DNA from: Calamus simplicifolius
Lineage: Eukaryota; Streptophyta; Magnoliopsida; Arecales; Arecaceae
Direction: 5' to 3'
Length of the DNA stretch: 64,000 bases
Assembly: GCA_900491605.1 (NCBI GenBank)
Contig: UESW01004078.1
Coordinates: forward strand, 1,102,098 to 1,166,097
Shown one piece after another: positions 1-10,312 of this stretch. Every line of letters starts with the position of its first letter. Position 1 is the first letter of the stretch. Made by a program: the position numbers and the translations under genes. Under the pieces are notes generated by a model. The model saw nothing but the letters and a program-made list of their open reading frames with translations. It was not told where the DNA came from and ran no database searches.

Positions 1-214
1 GAGCTTGGGAGTGGACGTAGGTGTTGGATACACCAAACCACTATAAAATCTTTGTGTTTGCCGTGTTTATTTGTCTCTCTCTCTCTTGCTATTGTGCTTT
101 AACTTGAATTAATTGTGTATATCCTCTCATCAATAGTTTAAATTGTTTTAAAAGGCTTAATTTTTAAAGTACCCAATTCACCCCCCCTCTTGGGTTGCCA
201 TATGGGCCAACATG
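1..214 (+). mobile_element. 3' end of a SIRE-type copia LTR (cut by window edge)
   Basis: The sequence matches the last ~230 bp of the two Copia-A LTRs (5286-5514 and 13582-13809), with the same landmarks in the same order: GGAGTGGA, ACACCRAACCACTATAAAA, the CACCCCCCCTCTTGGGTTG tract and the terminal GGGCCAACA. It therefore belongs to another copy of the same family whose body lies left of the window, or to a solo LTR. It runs directly into a chromovirus gag reading frame, so it probably inserted into that older element. Confidence 0.8.
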
Positions 215-1162
215 AATGCTGTTCAAAAGGATTGGGAGCTGCAGAAGAAGAGAAAAGGGCCTACTTCTGGCCAATCCTCTGCTCAGGCAAAGAAGAAGGG
301 TGCACAACAGACTCCAGTTGAACCACAGAATAAGGAGACTCGTTGCATTCATTGTGATAACTCCACCCTGGAAAGCCTTGCCACAAAGTGACTGGTGCTT
401 GCTTTGTCTGTGGGAAAACCGATCACAAAATTGCTACTTGTCCCTTTCAGAAGGATCATCAGCCTCTTCAAGTCAAGGAATGAGCCAGCAACAGCAGCAG
501 CAGCCACTGAGGACCTAGGGACGGGTCTTCAACCTCACTCAGCAGGACGCTGCCGCATCTAATTCTATGGTGACAGGTATACCCTTTAATGTTATACCTA
601 GTATTACATTCTAATGCAATGCATTGACAGTTAATTAACAGTAGGTGCAATCCTTAATGTTAAAACAAATTACACTTATGTCCAGGAATGATTAAAGTAG
701 GTATTGCTTACGCTCAAACTTTAATTGATCCGGGTGCCACGCATTCTTTCATATCTGACATATATCTTGACAAGAATGCATCATTGACACCTATTCCTCT
801 GGAGCAAGAGTTGATATTGCGCTTTCAAATGGAGAAGTTATGAAAGTTGGCACAGTATGCAAATCTTGCCCAATTATCTTGGAGAATAGAAGGTTGAATG
901 CTGATCTCATTGTCCTCCCACTGAAGTTTTTCGATGTTATCCTTGGAATGGATTGGTTGGCCTCCAATCATGCTTCAGTTGACTGCTTCAGAAGACTGTC
1001 AACTTTAAAATTCCAAGCCAACCTGAATTCAGTTTTATTGGTGGTCAGAAACACCTAGCCTCAGTGTTCATATCAGCGATGCAGGCTGGAAAGTATTTGA
1101 TGAGTGGTGGTCAAGGATTTCTTGATGTAGTCAACGACCTTCAGCAAGAAGAGACCAAGTTG
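215..1162 (+). pseudogene. Chromovirus (Tekay/Del-like) gag zinc-knuckle and protease remnant
   Basis: This decayed plus-strand piece resembles the gag-protease part of the chromovirus at 50.3-54.9 kb. Shared features are a lysine-rich linker (GQSSAQAKKKG), a CCHC knuckle (CFVCGKTDHKIATCP, about 400-445), a protease active-site motif DPGATHSF at about 728-755, and a downstream GMDWLASNHASVDCF block around 946-990. Several stops and frame changes break it, for example between the protease motif and GMDWLA. It ends at LQQEE-TKL (about 1140-1162), where the intact relative continues into the reverse transcriptase. It is not expressible as a polyprotein. Confidence 0.8.
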
Positions 1163-1602
1163 GTGTGGACCTTGTCCGTCTTGCTTTCTTGTAACGAAAC
1201 GGGCCCATGGGCCTGGGTCGTTACAATATGGTATCAGAGCCATGCACCAGTCGAAAGTGCAGGAGCTAAGTGCCACATAGGGCAAAGTGCTATATCCATG
1301 GGGATGGAAGCCACCTCTTGAACCTGTGGGGGGCCACCTCTAGAATCCTGCCTGCCTGGTGGTTGTGATCAATTGCCCCTGGCGATGAGGACGTCGCCTA
1401 TGTAAGGGGGGTAGATTGTGATGCCCCTCCCAATAGTCCCACATTGGGAAATTTGGAATTGGTTGAATGGTTTATAACCGGTTAAGCAAGAAGGACAAAG
1501 CACCAATTGGATCCCTTTTTGGGCTATGGTGGCCTAAGTTGGTGTGGAGCTTGTCCGTCTTGCTTTCTTGTAACGAAACGGGCCTGTGGGCCCGAGTCGT
1601 AT
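1157..1602 (+). mobile_element. TRIM (terminal-repeat retrotransposon in miniature), 5' truncated
   Basis: Two copies of one short LTR flank a ~190 bp non-coding core. The right LTR (about 1417-1602) starts TGTGATGCCCCTCCC and carries the CCCACATTGGGA block common near the start of plant TRIM LTRs. Only the last ~70 bp of the left LTR remain (1157-1225, ending GTCGTTACA). A primer-binding site, TGGTATCAGAGCC (1229-1241), follows it, and a purine tract (AAGGGGGGTAGA, about 1404-1415) precedes the right LTR. There is no coding capacity. The missing left part of the first LTR is replaced by chromovirus sequence joined at AAGTTG. Confidence 0.75.
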
Positions 1603-2339
1603 AGGGGGCATGTCATTGGATTCTATATCTTCAACATTTCTTTCTCTTCTTCTTTATATATATACTTTGTATCTTCCTTTTTTTCTATGCGCGGCCTCGA
1701 TGGCTCTCCTTTCATCTTTCACTTTTATTTTTTTGGTCTTCAATTCATGAGCTCGTGTGATTCCAGATGAGAGAACCTGGACTTCTCCCTTGTTCCGCCT
1801 GCCTCTCTGGGATTCTAATGATCCATGCTTCTTGGGATTTTGAAAGCATTAAGGTATAACAGTGACAAAGAAAGTCTTTGTTCATCAATTTTATGTATAA
1901 AATATGCACTGAATGCATGAATTAACTGCATATCTGTGTGCATGCTGCAGCCTTATTCACTCTCAAACCATATTTTGTGTACTAAAGGCTGGTGTACAAA
2001 ACTTTCCTTATAAAAAATTCTTTTTTGCGTCATGAAGGGTGGTTTCACTTGAACGAGGCAACAATGAGATCATCATTTTAGAAAATGATGAGTTGATGAG
2101 TATTTAATGATTCATATAGCTCAGCCATAAAATAGAATGAAATAACTATATAGTTGCGAAGAAAAACCTCGGTGAGCCATAAATTCTCGAGCTTAGAGGA
2201 TCATGATAAATCATAAATTTCTTCCCACTAGTAATTAAGACAGTTGGCAGTGGTAGGCTATAGGCAATACCCATCTCTTGTTGTCGCTTAAAAAGACATT
2301 AATCACAAGAACCTCACATAGATCTATAAAAAGCGATTT

Positions 2340-2565
2340 CCTTTGTGTGATTTTAGGTAGTGTTTGAAATAGAAAATAAAAAAAATATCTAAATAGAAAT
2401 AAAAGGGAATATCTTGGATATCCCCTCTTATTTTTAAAAATCATAATTATAAAGGATAGCTCGGAATAAAATTAACCAAAGGGATAATCTATGGTTAACC
2501 ATGGGTTATTCCCTCAATTTATTCCTAAAAAATACATGAATAGCCAGTTATCCCTCCAAATAAGA
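2340..2565. repeat. MITE-like foldback repeat, copy 1
   Basis: This resembles the repeat at 59573-59848. Both have a TAGG..GTGTTTGA start, a GGATATCCCCTCTTAT block, a GGTTAACC palindrome region and ATGGGTTATYCC. It contains internal inverted segments and no ORF. Ends and target duplication are not clear, so the superfamily is not assigned. Confidence 0.45.
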
Positions 2566-2826
2566 GTAAAAAAAAGTTGTCCTATACATTTATCTTTTAC
2601 ATTTGATATGATCAATGAAATAATCAAGAAATATTTTTAAAAATAGTTACACAAAAAAAACTCCATTTCGTACATTTATTCATAAATAATATTTTTTTTC
2701 TATAAAAAAAAACCGAAAGCAAACTTCATTTTTGAAATGCTCGCTACGAATCCAATGTGAATCGGCAAGGACTCCAACTTACAAGGCTAAATAATCTTGA
2801 ATGACCACAAGGTACCGATCACGTAC

Positions 2827-2844
2827 TACTCTCTCTCTCTCTCC
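2827..2844 (+). repeat. CT microsatellite
   Basis: An uninterrupted run of about nine CT dinucleotides. No function is implied. Confidence 0.8.
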
Positions 2845-3521
2845 CCTGACCACGTACTTCTCTTTCCTTACAATAACAAGAGTGACCATGAGGTGCCGAC
2901 CACGTGCGACCCTCTCCTCATGTATGATCACATAATAGCTTTTTTATTCTTTGATATAATTACAATTTAGCCAAACTTAACCACTAACTTAATTAATTAT
3001 ATTCATATGATCTTAAAAACTTAACCGCGACTTAATTGGTATTTAACATCAAGCTATTTACCTGCTTATTGATGCTATAGAGTTGGTGTGGATCTTTACC
3101 TCATGCTAAAAGCGGATCAGAATTTACTTTGAGTAATATCGAGTTGGATATATATAGTGTTAAAAATTTAAATGCAAATTACATGATAGCCTATGAATTT
3201 GGGTTATAAGTTTTTTTTTTTTTTTTTTTTCATTCAATACGAAACTAATTTAACATACCACAATTACAATTTGAATCCTAATTTAATGAAATATTGAAAA
3301 AACCTATATTTCATAACATATGCCTTCTAAGGCAATTGCCAGCAGAGATCAAGAATGCTTAGTACGAGGAGGACCATATGATGGCCGAGGTCCAGAAGCT
3401 CTAGAATGTTGGTGTAATATCAAGCGATCTTTAGGCGGCTATGTTGCCAAGTAAGAGTGGACAGGTGAGTTTGAGCGGGAGCAGTGACGACGAGGATACG
3501 CGGAAGAGCATGCTGATGGCT

Positions 3522-3734
3522 TTTTTTTCTTTTCAGTAGACGATAATTACACTGACAAAGGCTATACCTTTGGTATCTGCTTCCACAAGTAAACATATAA
3601 TGTGAGGGAAATCACTGCATCAAAGTTCACCTAAGGATAAAGAGGCAGCAAAGTTGGCAAGAAAAGCTGCAAGTTGATTGGCCTCTCTGTACGCATGTTT
3701 GTGGTGGAAAGTAGGAAGGATCCGAATTATTGTG
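3522..3734 (-). mobile_element. LINE 3' end: RNase H C-terminus, 3' UTR and A-tail
   Basis: On the minus strand this encodes the end of a plant LINE RNase H domain (HAYREANQLAAFLANFA, about 3715-3640), a stop near 3620, a short 3' UTR and a degenerate A-tail (T-rich at 3522-3537 on the plus strand). The rest of the same LINE is at 18249-19880. The two halves are separated by Copia-B, whose TSD TTGTG (3730-3734 and 18249-18253) lies exactly at the break. Confidence 0.8.
3730..3734. repeat. Target-site duplication TTGTG of Copia-B (left copy)
   Basis: It is identical to 18249-18253 and directly abuts the terminal TG of the Copia-B LTR at 3735. It shows that 3735-18248 entered the LINE as one integration, later enlarged by Copia-A. 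Confidence 0.85.
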
Positions 3735-3959
3735 TGTTGGGGTTTAGTCTGTGATGAATAGTAAAGAAATTTTTCGTTGAACAAGAACAAAGGATTTTTA
3801 ATCATGTTACCAATGATCAGATTCGTTCCTTTGAACCAAAGTTCAAACCCCACAACCATTCTTACTTCCCTAAGGATTTTTAGTTTAATAAAAATCTAAT
3901 TTAAAGAGCAGCCCCTCTTCTTAAGAGGGAGTTTATTGGCGCTGGAATTAATTGCACTG
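3735..3959 (-). mobile_element. Copia-B 3' LTR, first segment (interrupted)
   Basis: The sequence starts TGTTGGGGTTTAG and aligns with 17497-17722, the start of the other Copia-B LTR in plus coordinates. It breaks off at GCACTG, where Copia-A is inserted, and resumes at 13815. In the element's own minus-strand orientation this is the end of its 3' LTR. By eye the two LTR copies differ at roughly one position in eight here, so Copia-B is clearly older than Copia-A. Confidence 0.85.
3955..3959. repeat. Target-site duplication CACTG of Copia-A (left copy)
   Basis: It matches CACTG at 13810-13814, immediately outside the two LTR ends of Copia-A. The uninterrupted Copia-B LTR has a single CACTG at the equivalent place (about 17718-17722). 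Confidence 0.9.
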
Positions 3960-4123
3960 TATTGACCCAATTATTGATTTTGATGATTAACAAAATACAT
4001 GAGTATATTCACTATGTTTCTGACAGATTTAATAAGTGTTTCAGGGATTAAAAATGTTTAATCAATCAAAAGAAATAAGTTTTGAATCAAATTTTAAAGG
4101 AATTTTTTAAAGTTCAGAACTTA

Positions 4124-4535
4124 GAGTCGACACCCAAATAGTCAGAAGCCGATCCCAAGGCGTATCATAAGATTTCTGGATTTTTGGTACGGTCCGGAGT
4201 CGACACCCAAGTTTCGGAGCCGACTCCAACCTAAGATACAAAGAAGTGTATTCTGTTTCAGTTTCTGAAGCCGACACCTAGAATTCGGAGCTGACACCTG
4301 AGAGTTTGGGAGCCGACACCTGAGTTTCTGGAGCCAACTCTAACCTGAGAAAGAGAACGTATTTTTATGGACATTTCTGGAGCCGACACTCTTGGATTCA
4401 GAGCCGACTCTCGAAAGCGATGAGCCGACACTTAACTTTCTCGGAGCTGACTCCTCAACAACTTTTTATTTGCTATTTTTGGACACCCGATCTGGAGCTG
4501 ACACCTAAAAAGTTGGAGCCGACTCCAACCTTCAG
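4124..4535 (+). promoter_or_regulatory. Cluster of GGAGCCGAC(A/T)CC motifs in Copia-A U3
   Basis: About 14 imperfect copies of a 12-base motif sit 130-550 bp upstream of the TATA box at 4671. At least seven contain exact GCCGAC, the core of the DRE/CRT element bound by plant DREB/CBF factors. The 3' LTR has the matching cluster at about 12472-12825. The sequence is observed; a role in stress-responsive LTR transcription is inferred. Confidence 0.5.
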
Positions 4536-4670
4536 GAACGGATTTTTAATTGTCAGGACTCCAACGGTAATATTTTTTTTACCTAATCTCTAACGCTATT
4601 TTTTTATGTGTAGAAGTATCCAAGCATCTCATAACGGCTATATTTTCACCTAAACTTGGATTAAGAGATC

Positions 4671-4679
4671 TATAAAAAG
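4671..4679 (+). promoter_or_regulatory. TATA box of Copia-A 5' LTR
   Basis: TATAAAAAG is conserved in the 3' LTR (CTATAAAAAGG, about 12973). It lies downstream of the GCCGAC cluster and upstream of a GAGA-rich leader. Confidence 0.6.
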
Positions 4680-5516
4680 AGAAAAAATCGTCCATTTGAA
4701 AAAGTAGAGAACAGAGAGAGAAGAGACTGAAAAAAAAAACCAAAAAAATCTTAAGAGAAAAATCAAAGAGGAAAAGACTCAGAGCTCAAATCCATCAATC
4801 CCAGAAAGTTCAAAGAGAAATCCACAAGCTTCTCAAGATCAAATCAAGGAGATTTTCAACGTTAGAAGAAAGAAAGCAAAAGCCCCAAATCCTCAACTTC
4901 TCAACTGCAACTTTTAGTGAAGAATCTGAGCTGAGGCCCTGATTCAATCTTTCAAAGGAGAAGAGGAAAAGAAGAAGAAAAGCTTACTTTCAAAACGCTT
5001 CATTCAGGCTTTCCTATCCTTATTTATTTATTTGCATATTTGCTCATTTAAGGAGCTGTTTTGTATTCTAAACTATATTTTCCATTTGAGTTAGCTAATT
5101 CAATCAGGGGATTGAAATAGTGGAGGTAGTATACCTCGGGACAAGCTAAGGATAGCTTGTGTTGGGTTTTGTGCTGGTGAGCCCGATAAAACCAGCTGGG
5201 TTCATTGTGATCCCGGGGAAACAACAAGTTTTAAGTTGTGAGCTTGTAAAACAACTCGCTGTAATCAAGTGAATTATAGTGTGGCCCAAGTGCTACTTGG
5301 GAGTGGATGTAGGTGTTGGATACACCGAACCACTATAAAATCTTTGTGTTTGTCGTGCTTTGTCTCTTTGTCTCTCTATCTCATTTATTTGTGCTCAACA
5401 CTTATCTTATACATTGCACTTAAGCACTTTCATATCAGAGCACTTAGTTTTAAAGAGCTAATTTTTTTTAGAACCCAATTCACCCCCCCTCTTGGGTTGC
5501 CATCTGGGCCAACAAT

Positions 5517-5528
5517 TGGTATCAGAGC
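5517..5528 (+). other. Copia-A primer-binding site
   Basis: TGGTATCAGAGC begins two bases after the 5' LTR end and is the usual plant complement to the 3' end of initiator methionine tRNA. Confidence 0.9.
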
Positions 5529-5576
5529 TTGTGCTCATTGTTTATTTGATCAAACGATCAAGAGCTAAAGATCCAA

Positions 5577-6735
5577 ATGGCAGCTCAAGCTGGATCTTCA
5601 TTTGCTGAAGGTCATCTACAAATAGACCTCCTTTATTTAATGGTTCAAACTATTCTTATTGGAAAGCTAGAATGAGAATCTTTATTCAAGCTTTAGATTA
5701 TGAACTTTGGAGTGTAATCACTAATGGACCTAGCACACCACACACTTAGTAGATGGTTCAATGGTTCCTAAACCCGAAAGGGATTGGAATGAGAATGATA
5801 GGAAAATGGCTCAGCTCAATGCTAAGGCCATGAATGTTTTATATTGTGCTTTAGATGCTAATGAGTTTAATAGAATTTCTACATGTATTTCCGCAAAAGA
5901 AATTTGGGATAGATTAGAAGTTACCCATGAGGGTACTAATCAAGTCAAAGAATCAAGATTAATATTCTTGTTCATAAATATGAATTGTTTAGCATGGAAC
6001 AAACTGAAATCTATAACCTGCATGTATACAAGATTTACTGATATTGAATGGTTTAAAGAGTCTTGGACAAGACTTATACTAACTCTGAATTGGTTCGTAA
6101 AATTCTTAGGTCTCTTCCAAGATCATGGGAAGCAAAGGTGATTGCAATCCAAGAAGCCAAGGACCTCAATACCTTACCTTTGGAGGAGCTACTTGGATCA
6201 CTAATGACCCATGAGTTGACCATGAAACAACATATAGAGGAAGACGTCAAGAAGAAGAAAATAATTGCCTCAAAGCTGCAGAAATTGAAAAGAGCAGCAG
6301 TGATAAAGAAGATAATGATGATGAGGAGACTACACTCCTTGCTAAGAAATTCAAAAGATTTATGAAAGAATGAGACCCTTTCACAAGAAAAAATTTGGAA
6401 CAAAGATGAAAGGTGAAAAAGAAAAAGAAAAGGACAAGGATAAAGAGAAAGACCCCTTCATATGCTATGAATGTAAGAAACTGGGGCACTTTAGATATGA
6501 CTGTCCTCAATTGAAGAAAGCCTCCAAAAAGAAGAAGAAGGCTTATGTTGCAATATGGAGCGATAGCGAAGAATCCTCATCCGAGGAAGAACAAAAGGAA
6601 GTTGCAAATGAATGCAATTTTAGAAAATTAATAAGAATTTAAGTATTAAAGGAAAGAAAATATGGGTTCCAAAAGGAACAATCTTTTGCTACTAACCATG
6701 AAGGACCCAAGAAAGCTTGGGTACCTAAACATAAA
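5577..6735 (+). pseudogene. Copia-A gag (capsid/nucleocapsid), frameshifted
   Basis: The first ATG after the primer-binding site (5577, MAAQAGSSFAEG) opens gag. Capsid-type sequence continues in shifting frames (KIWD-type block near 5900, SWEAKVIAIQEAKDL near 6125). A lysine/glutamate-rich stretch (about 6405-6450) precedes a CCHC knuckle CYECKKLGHFRYDCP (about 6457-6505). Acidic serine-rich sequence follows. At least four frame changes or stops separate these blocks, so no full-length Gag can be made from this copy. Confidence 0.85.
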
Positions 6736-6744
6736 GTTTGATTT

Positions 6745-8090
6745 TTGCAGGAGTGTCTTGTGGCCAAAAGATCAAAGAGAAAGTGGTATCTTGATAGTGG
6801 CTGCTCAAGACATATGACGGGTGACAAGGATCAATTCATCACCCTTGAAGAAAAAGGAGGAGTTGTTACGTTCGGTGATAATGGCAAAGGCAGATTATGG
6901 GCTTTGGTAAAATTCAATAACTCCATCCACTTTTATAGAAAATGTACTTTATGTTGATGGTTTAAGCATAACTTAATTAGTATAGCCAATTGTGTGATAA
7001 AGGTTTTAAAGTATCATTTGAAGCTTCTATTTGCACAGTATCTAATTCCATTGATAATAGCATTGTATTTACTGGAATAGAAATGGCAATGTATACTTAA
7101 TTGATTTAGACAAATTGTCTACTAGTAATCATTGCTTAGTTGCTGATAATGCTAATATGAATGAAGATTGGATGGTTATGGCATCGTAGATTAGGTCATG
7201 CAAGCACACACCTAATTTCAAAACTAATTAGAATGGATTTAGTTAAAGGGTTCCTAAAATAGATTTTGAAAACAAATATGTGATGCATGTCAATTTGGAA
7301 AACAAACAGAAGTTCTTTCAAATCTAAAAATGTTGTTTCAACTTCTAGGCCATTAGAGCTACTTCACATGGACCTTTTTGGACCAACTAGAACCACAAGT
7401 CTAGGAGGAAAGAAATATGGTCTTGTGATAGATGATTACTCTAGATTCACTTGGGTATTTTTAGCTCACAAAGATGAGACTTTCTCGATATTCCTGAAAT
7501 TCTTCAAGAAAGTCACAAATGAAAAAAACTACCATAGTGTCTCTAAGAAGTGATCATGGAACTGAATTTGAAAATCACTTATTTAAAAATTTTTGCACTG
7601 AAAATGGTATTAATCATAATTTTTCTGCACCTAGGACCCCACAACAAAATGGTGTTGTAGAAAGAAAAATAGGACTTTAGAAGACATGGCCCGTACCATG
7701 CTATGTGAAAGCAACCTACCAAAGTACTTTTGGGCGGAAGCTATAAACACGGCATGTTACATCCTTAAATAGAGCTTTAATAAGACCAATTCTTAAGAAA
7801 ACACCTTATGAATTATGGCAATAATAGAAAACCTAACATTAGTTATTTTCATGCATTTGGTTGTAAATGTTTATTCATAATAATGGTAAAATAATTTAGG
7901 CAAATTTGATGCTAAATCTGATGAAGGAATATTCTTAGGATATTCAACAACTAGTAAAGCATATAGAGTATTTAACAAGAAAACTTAATTGTTGAAGAAT
8001 CCATTCATGTAGTTTTTGATGAATCTTTAGCATCAAGTTCCGAAAAGTTGATGATGAGGAAGATACAAACATAATTGAGAAAGATCTTGA
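6745..8090 (+). pseudogene. Copia-A protease and integrase, frameshifted
   Basis: The protease is marked by WYLDSGCSRHMTGD (about 6784-6825), with catalytic Asp in DSG. The GAG-pre-integrase motif LGHAS is near 7193. The integrase core is visible as HMDLFGPTRTTSLGGKKYG (about 7365-7420), VIDDYSRFTWVF (about 7424-7460), SDHGTEFENHLF (about 7550-7585) and TPQQNGVVERK (about 7635-7668), supplying the D,D,E residues. Single-base gaps and stops interrupt the frame at several places, for example after NEK near 7530 and inside WAEAINTACY near 7735. Confidence 0.85.
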
Positions 8091-8199
8091 AAAATTAAAT
8101 ATTGATGTATCTTCAGATCATGAGCAAGAAGCTAAAGATAATGATTCACCTAAGGATGATGATACTAACACTAATCATAATGATATAGATCTTCCTAGA

Positions 8200-9830
8200 G
8201 ATTGGAGATATGCTTATAGTCATCCCTAAGGAATTGATTATAGGTGATCCATCTCAAGGAATAAGAACTAGATCATCTATGAGAAATATTAGTAATCATC
8301 TTGCATTTGTATCACAAATTGAACCTAAAACTATTGAAGAAGCTGAAAAAGATAATAATTGGATGTTAGCTATGCAAGAAGAATTAAATCAATTTACTAG
8401 AAATAATGTATGGACCTTAGTAGAAGACCTAAAGATCATTCTGTTATAGGATCAAAATGGGTATTTAGAAATAAACTAGATGAAAATGGCATAGTAATTA
8501 GAAACAAAGCTAGATTAGTTGCAAAAGGATATAATCAAGAAGAAGGTATTGATTTTGATGAAACCTTTGCACCTGTAGCTAGATTAGAAGCCATTAGACT
8601 ATTACTTGCATTTGCATGTCATATGAATTTCAACTTATTTCAAATGGATGTAAAAGTGCTTTTTTAAATGGATTTATAAATGAAGAAGTTTATGTAGAAC
8701 AACCACCAGGTTTTGAAGATCATGAATTTTCAAATCACGTTTTTAAATTGCACAAAGCACTTATATGGTTTGAAACAAGCACCTAGAGCTTGGTATGATA
8801 GATTAAGTAAATTTCTAATTGAAAATGATTTTATAGAGGAAATGTAGATAAAACATTATTTTTGAAAAGAAAAGTAAAGATTTATTAGTAGTTCAAATAT
8901 ATGTTGATGATATTGTTTCGGTGCTACTAACAATCTTCTATGTCAAGAATTTGCTAAGTTGATGCAGGGTGAATTTGAAATGAGCATGATGGGAGAACTC
9001 AACTTCTTCCTTGGACTCCAAATCAAACAAGAAAGAGGGATTTTCATCAACCAAACAAAGTACACAAAGGAAATTCTCAAGAAGTTTGGTATGGAATCAA
9101 TCAAACCCCTTGGAACACCAATGAGTCCTTCATGCAAGTTAGACAAAGATGAAGAAGGTAAGAAAGTTGATCAAAATAGATCGAGGTATATCGGATCTCT
9201 ACTTTACTTAACTGCAAGTAGACCTGATATGTTTGTTGTTGTCTATGTGCTAGATTTCAATCAGAACCTAAAGAATCTCACTTAATTGCTGTAAAAAATA
9301 TAAGATATCTAAGTGGAACTAAAAATGTAGGTTATGGTATTCTAGAGACTCAACATTGAACTTAATTGCATATTCTGATTCTGATTATGCTGGATGTAAG
9401 TTAGATAGAAAAAGCACAAGTGGTGCATGCCAATTTTTAGGAGTAACTTAATCTCATGGTTTAGCAAAAAGCAAAATTCAGTTGCATTATCAACTACTGA
9501 AGCTGAATATGTTGCAGCTGGAAGTTGCTGTGCTCAAATCCTATGGATTAAGCGACAACTTGAAGACTATGGTATCACACTTGATAAAACACCTATTAAA
9601 TGTGATAATACAAGTGCAATAAACTTAACTAAAAATCCAATTCAACATTCAAGAACAAAACACATAGAAATTAGATATCATTTATTAGAGAACATGTAGC
9701 TAATGGTGAAATTTGTCTTGATTATGTTAATACTGAAGATCAATTAGCTGACATATTTACAAAACCCTTAAGTGAAGAAAGATTTTGTTATCTTAGAGGA
9801 GAGTTAGGGATTTGTGACCCTTTGGAATGA
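8200..9830 (+). pseudogene. Copia-A reverse transcriptase and RNase H, frameshifted
   Basis: RT blocks are KWVFRNKLDENG (about 8455-8490), RLVAKGYNQEEGIDFDETFAP (about 8513-8575), FQMDVK (about 8638) and the catalytic YVDDI (about 8900). A base is lost directly after YVDDI. FLGLQIKQERGIFINQTKY (about 9010-9065) and the C-terminal KPLGTPMSPS block follow. RNase H shows SWFSKKQNSVALSTTEAEY (about 9454-9510), CDNTSAINLTKNP and the pol terminus IFTKPLSEERF (about 9754-9790), with a stop near 9828. The domain order RT-RH after integrase confirms copia. Confidence 0.88.
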
Positions 9831-10018
9831 CTTTGAAATCCCTAAGGATTGTTTATCTAGAATTCAATCAATTTCTTGAAATCTCTCATGTTAAGAATGA
9901 TTTATCTAGACATTTGAACAATTTGATTCACCACTTTCCAAAGATTTTATCAAAAAATTATTAATTTCTTTTGACAAGCTTCGGATCTTTGAAACTCTCT
10001 TATTTTTCTCTAAACTGT

Positions 10019-10215
10019 CAGTGGAGTCGACACCTTGATTTGTGGAGTCGACACCTTGTCTGTGTCACTCTCGGTCTGAGACCTTAGAGCCGACACTCGC
10101 CTAAGCGGAGCCGACTCCAGTTGAGCGCTGACTGTGTTAGCGACCTGGAGCCGACACCTCGCTTTGCGGGAGCCGACTCCAAGTGGTCCCAGGTTAACTT
10201 ATCTAGGGCAGAGCC
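10019..10215 (+). repeat. Internal cluster of GGAGCCGAC motifs upstream of the extra ORF
   Basis: The same 12-base motif as in the LTR recurs about eight times in the untranslated gap between pol and the second ORF, five times with exact GCCGAC. It ends ~100 bp before the ORF start at 10313. It may mark a second promoter or a captured LTR piece; neither is demonstrated. Confidence 0.55.
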
Positions 10216-10312
10216 GACTCCTTTCATTTCAATCAACTCCAAACCTCTCCAAACTCTCTCCAACTCTTCCTAAAACCCAAAATCCCTCAAATTAACCACC
10301 CCTTAGCTCTCA

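Larger units (their letters stand above)
1603..3521. other. Intergenic, AT-rich, no gene seen
   Basis: No gene is recognisable. The stretch holds a MITE-like repeat (about 2340-2565), a short CT microsatellite (about 2827-2844), a T22 tract near 3211-3232 and a possible decayed coding fragment (about 3310-3520), listed separately. Confidence 0.6.
3960..5514 (+). repeat. Copia-A 5' LTR
   Basis: It runs from TATTGACCCAATT (the first TG has mutated to TA; the 3' copy reads TGTTGACCC) to GGGCCAACA. The U3 part (about 4124-4535) holds some 14 degenerate copies of GGAGCCGACWCC. A TATA box (TATAAAAAG) lies at 4671 and a purine-rich leader follows, so transcription probably starts near 4700. Length is 1555 bp, against 1501 bp for the 3' copy. 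Confidence 0.9.

Noticed and set aside
1229..1241. TGGTATCAGAGC occurrences as tRNA gene ends
   Set aside because: Each sits just inside an LTR (also 5517, minus-strand 17494 and 55125) with no cloverleaf around it. They are primer-binding sites.
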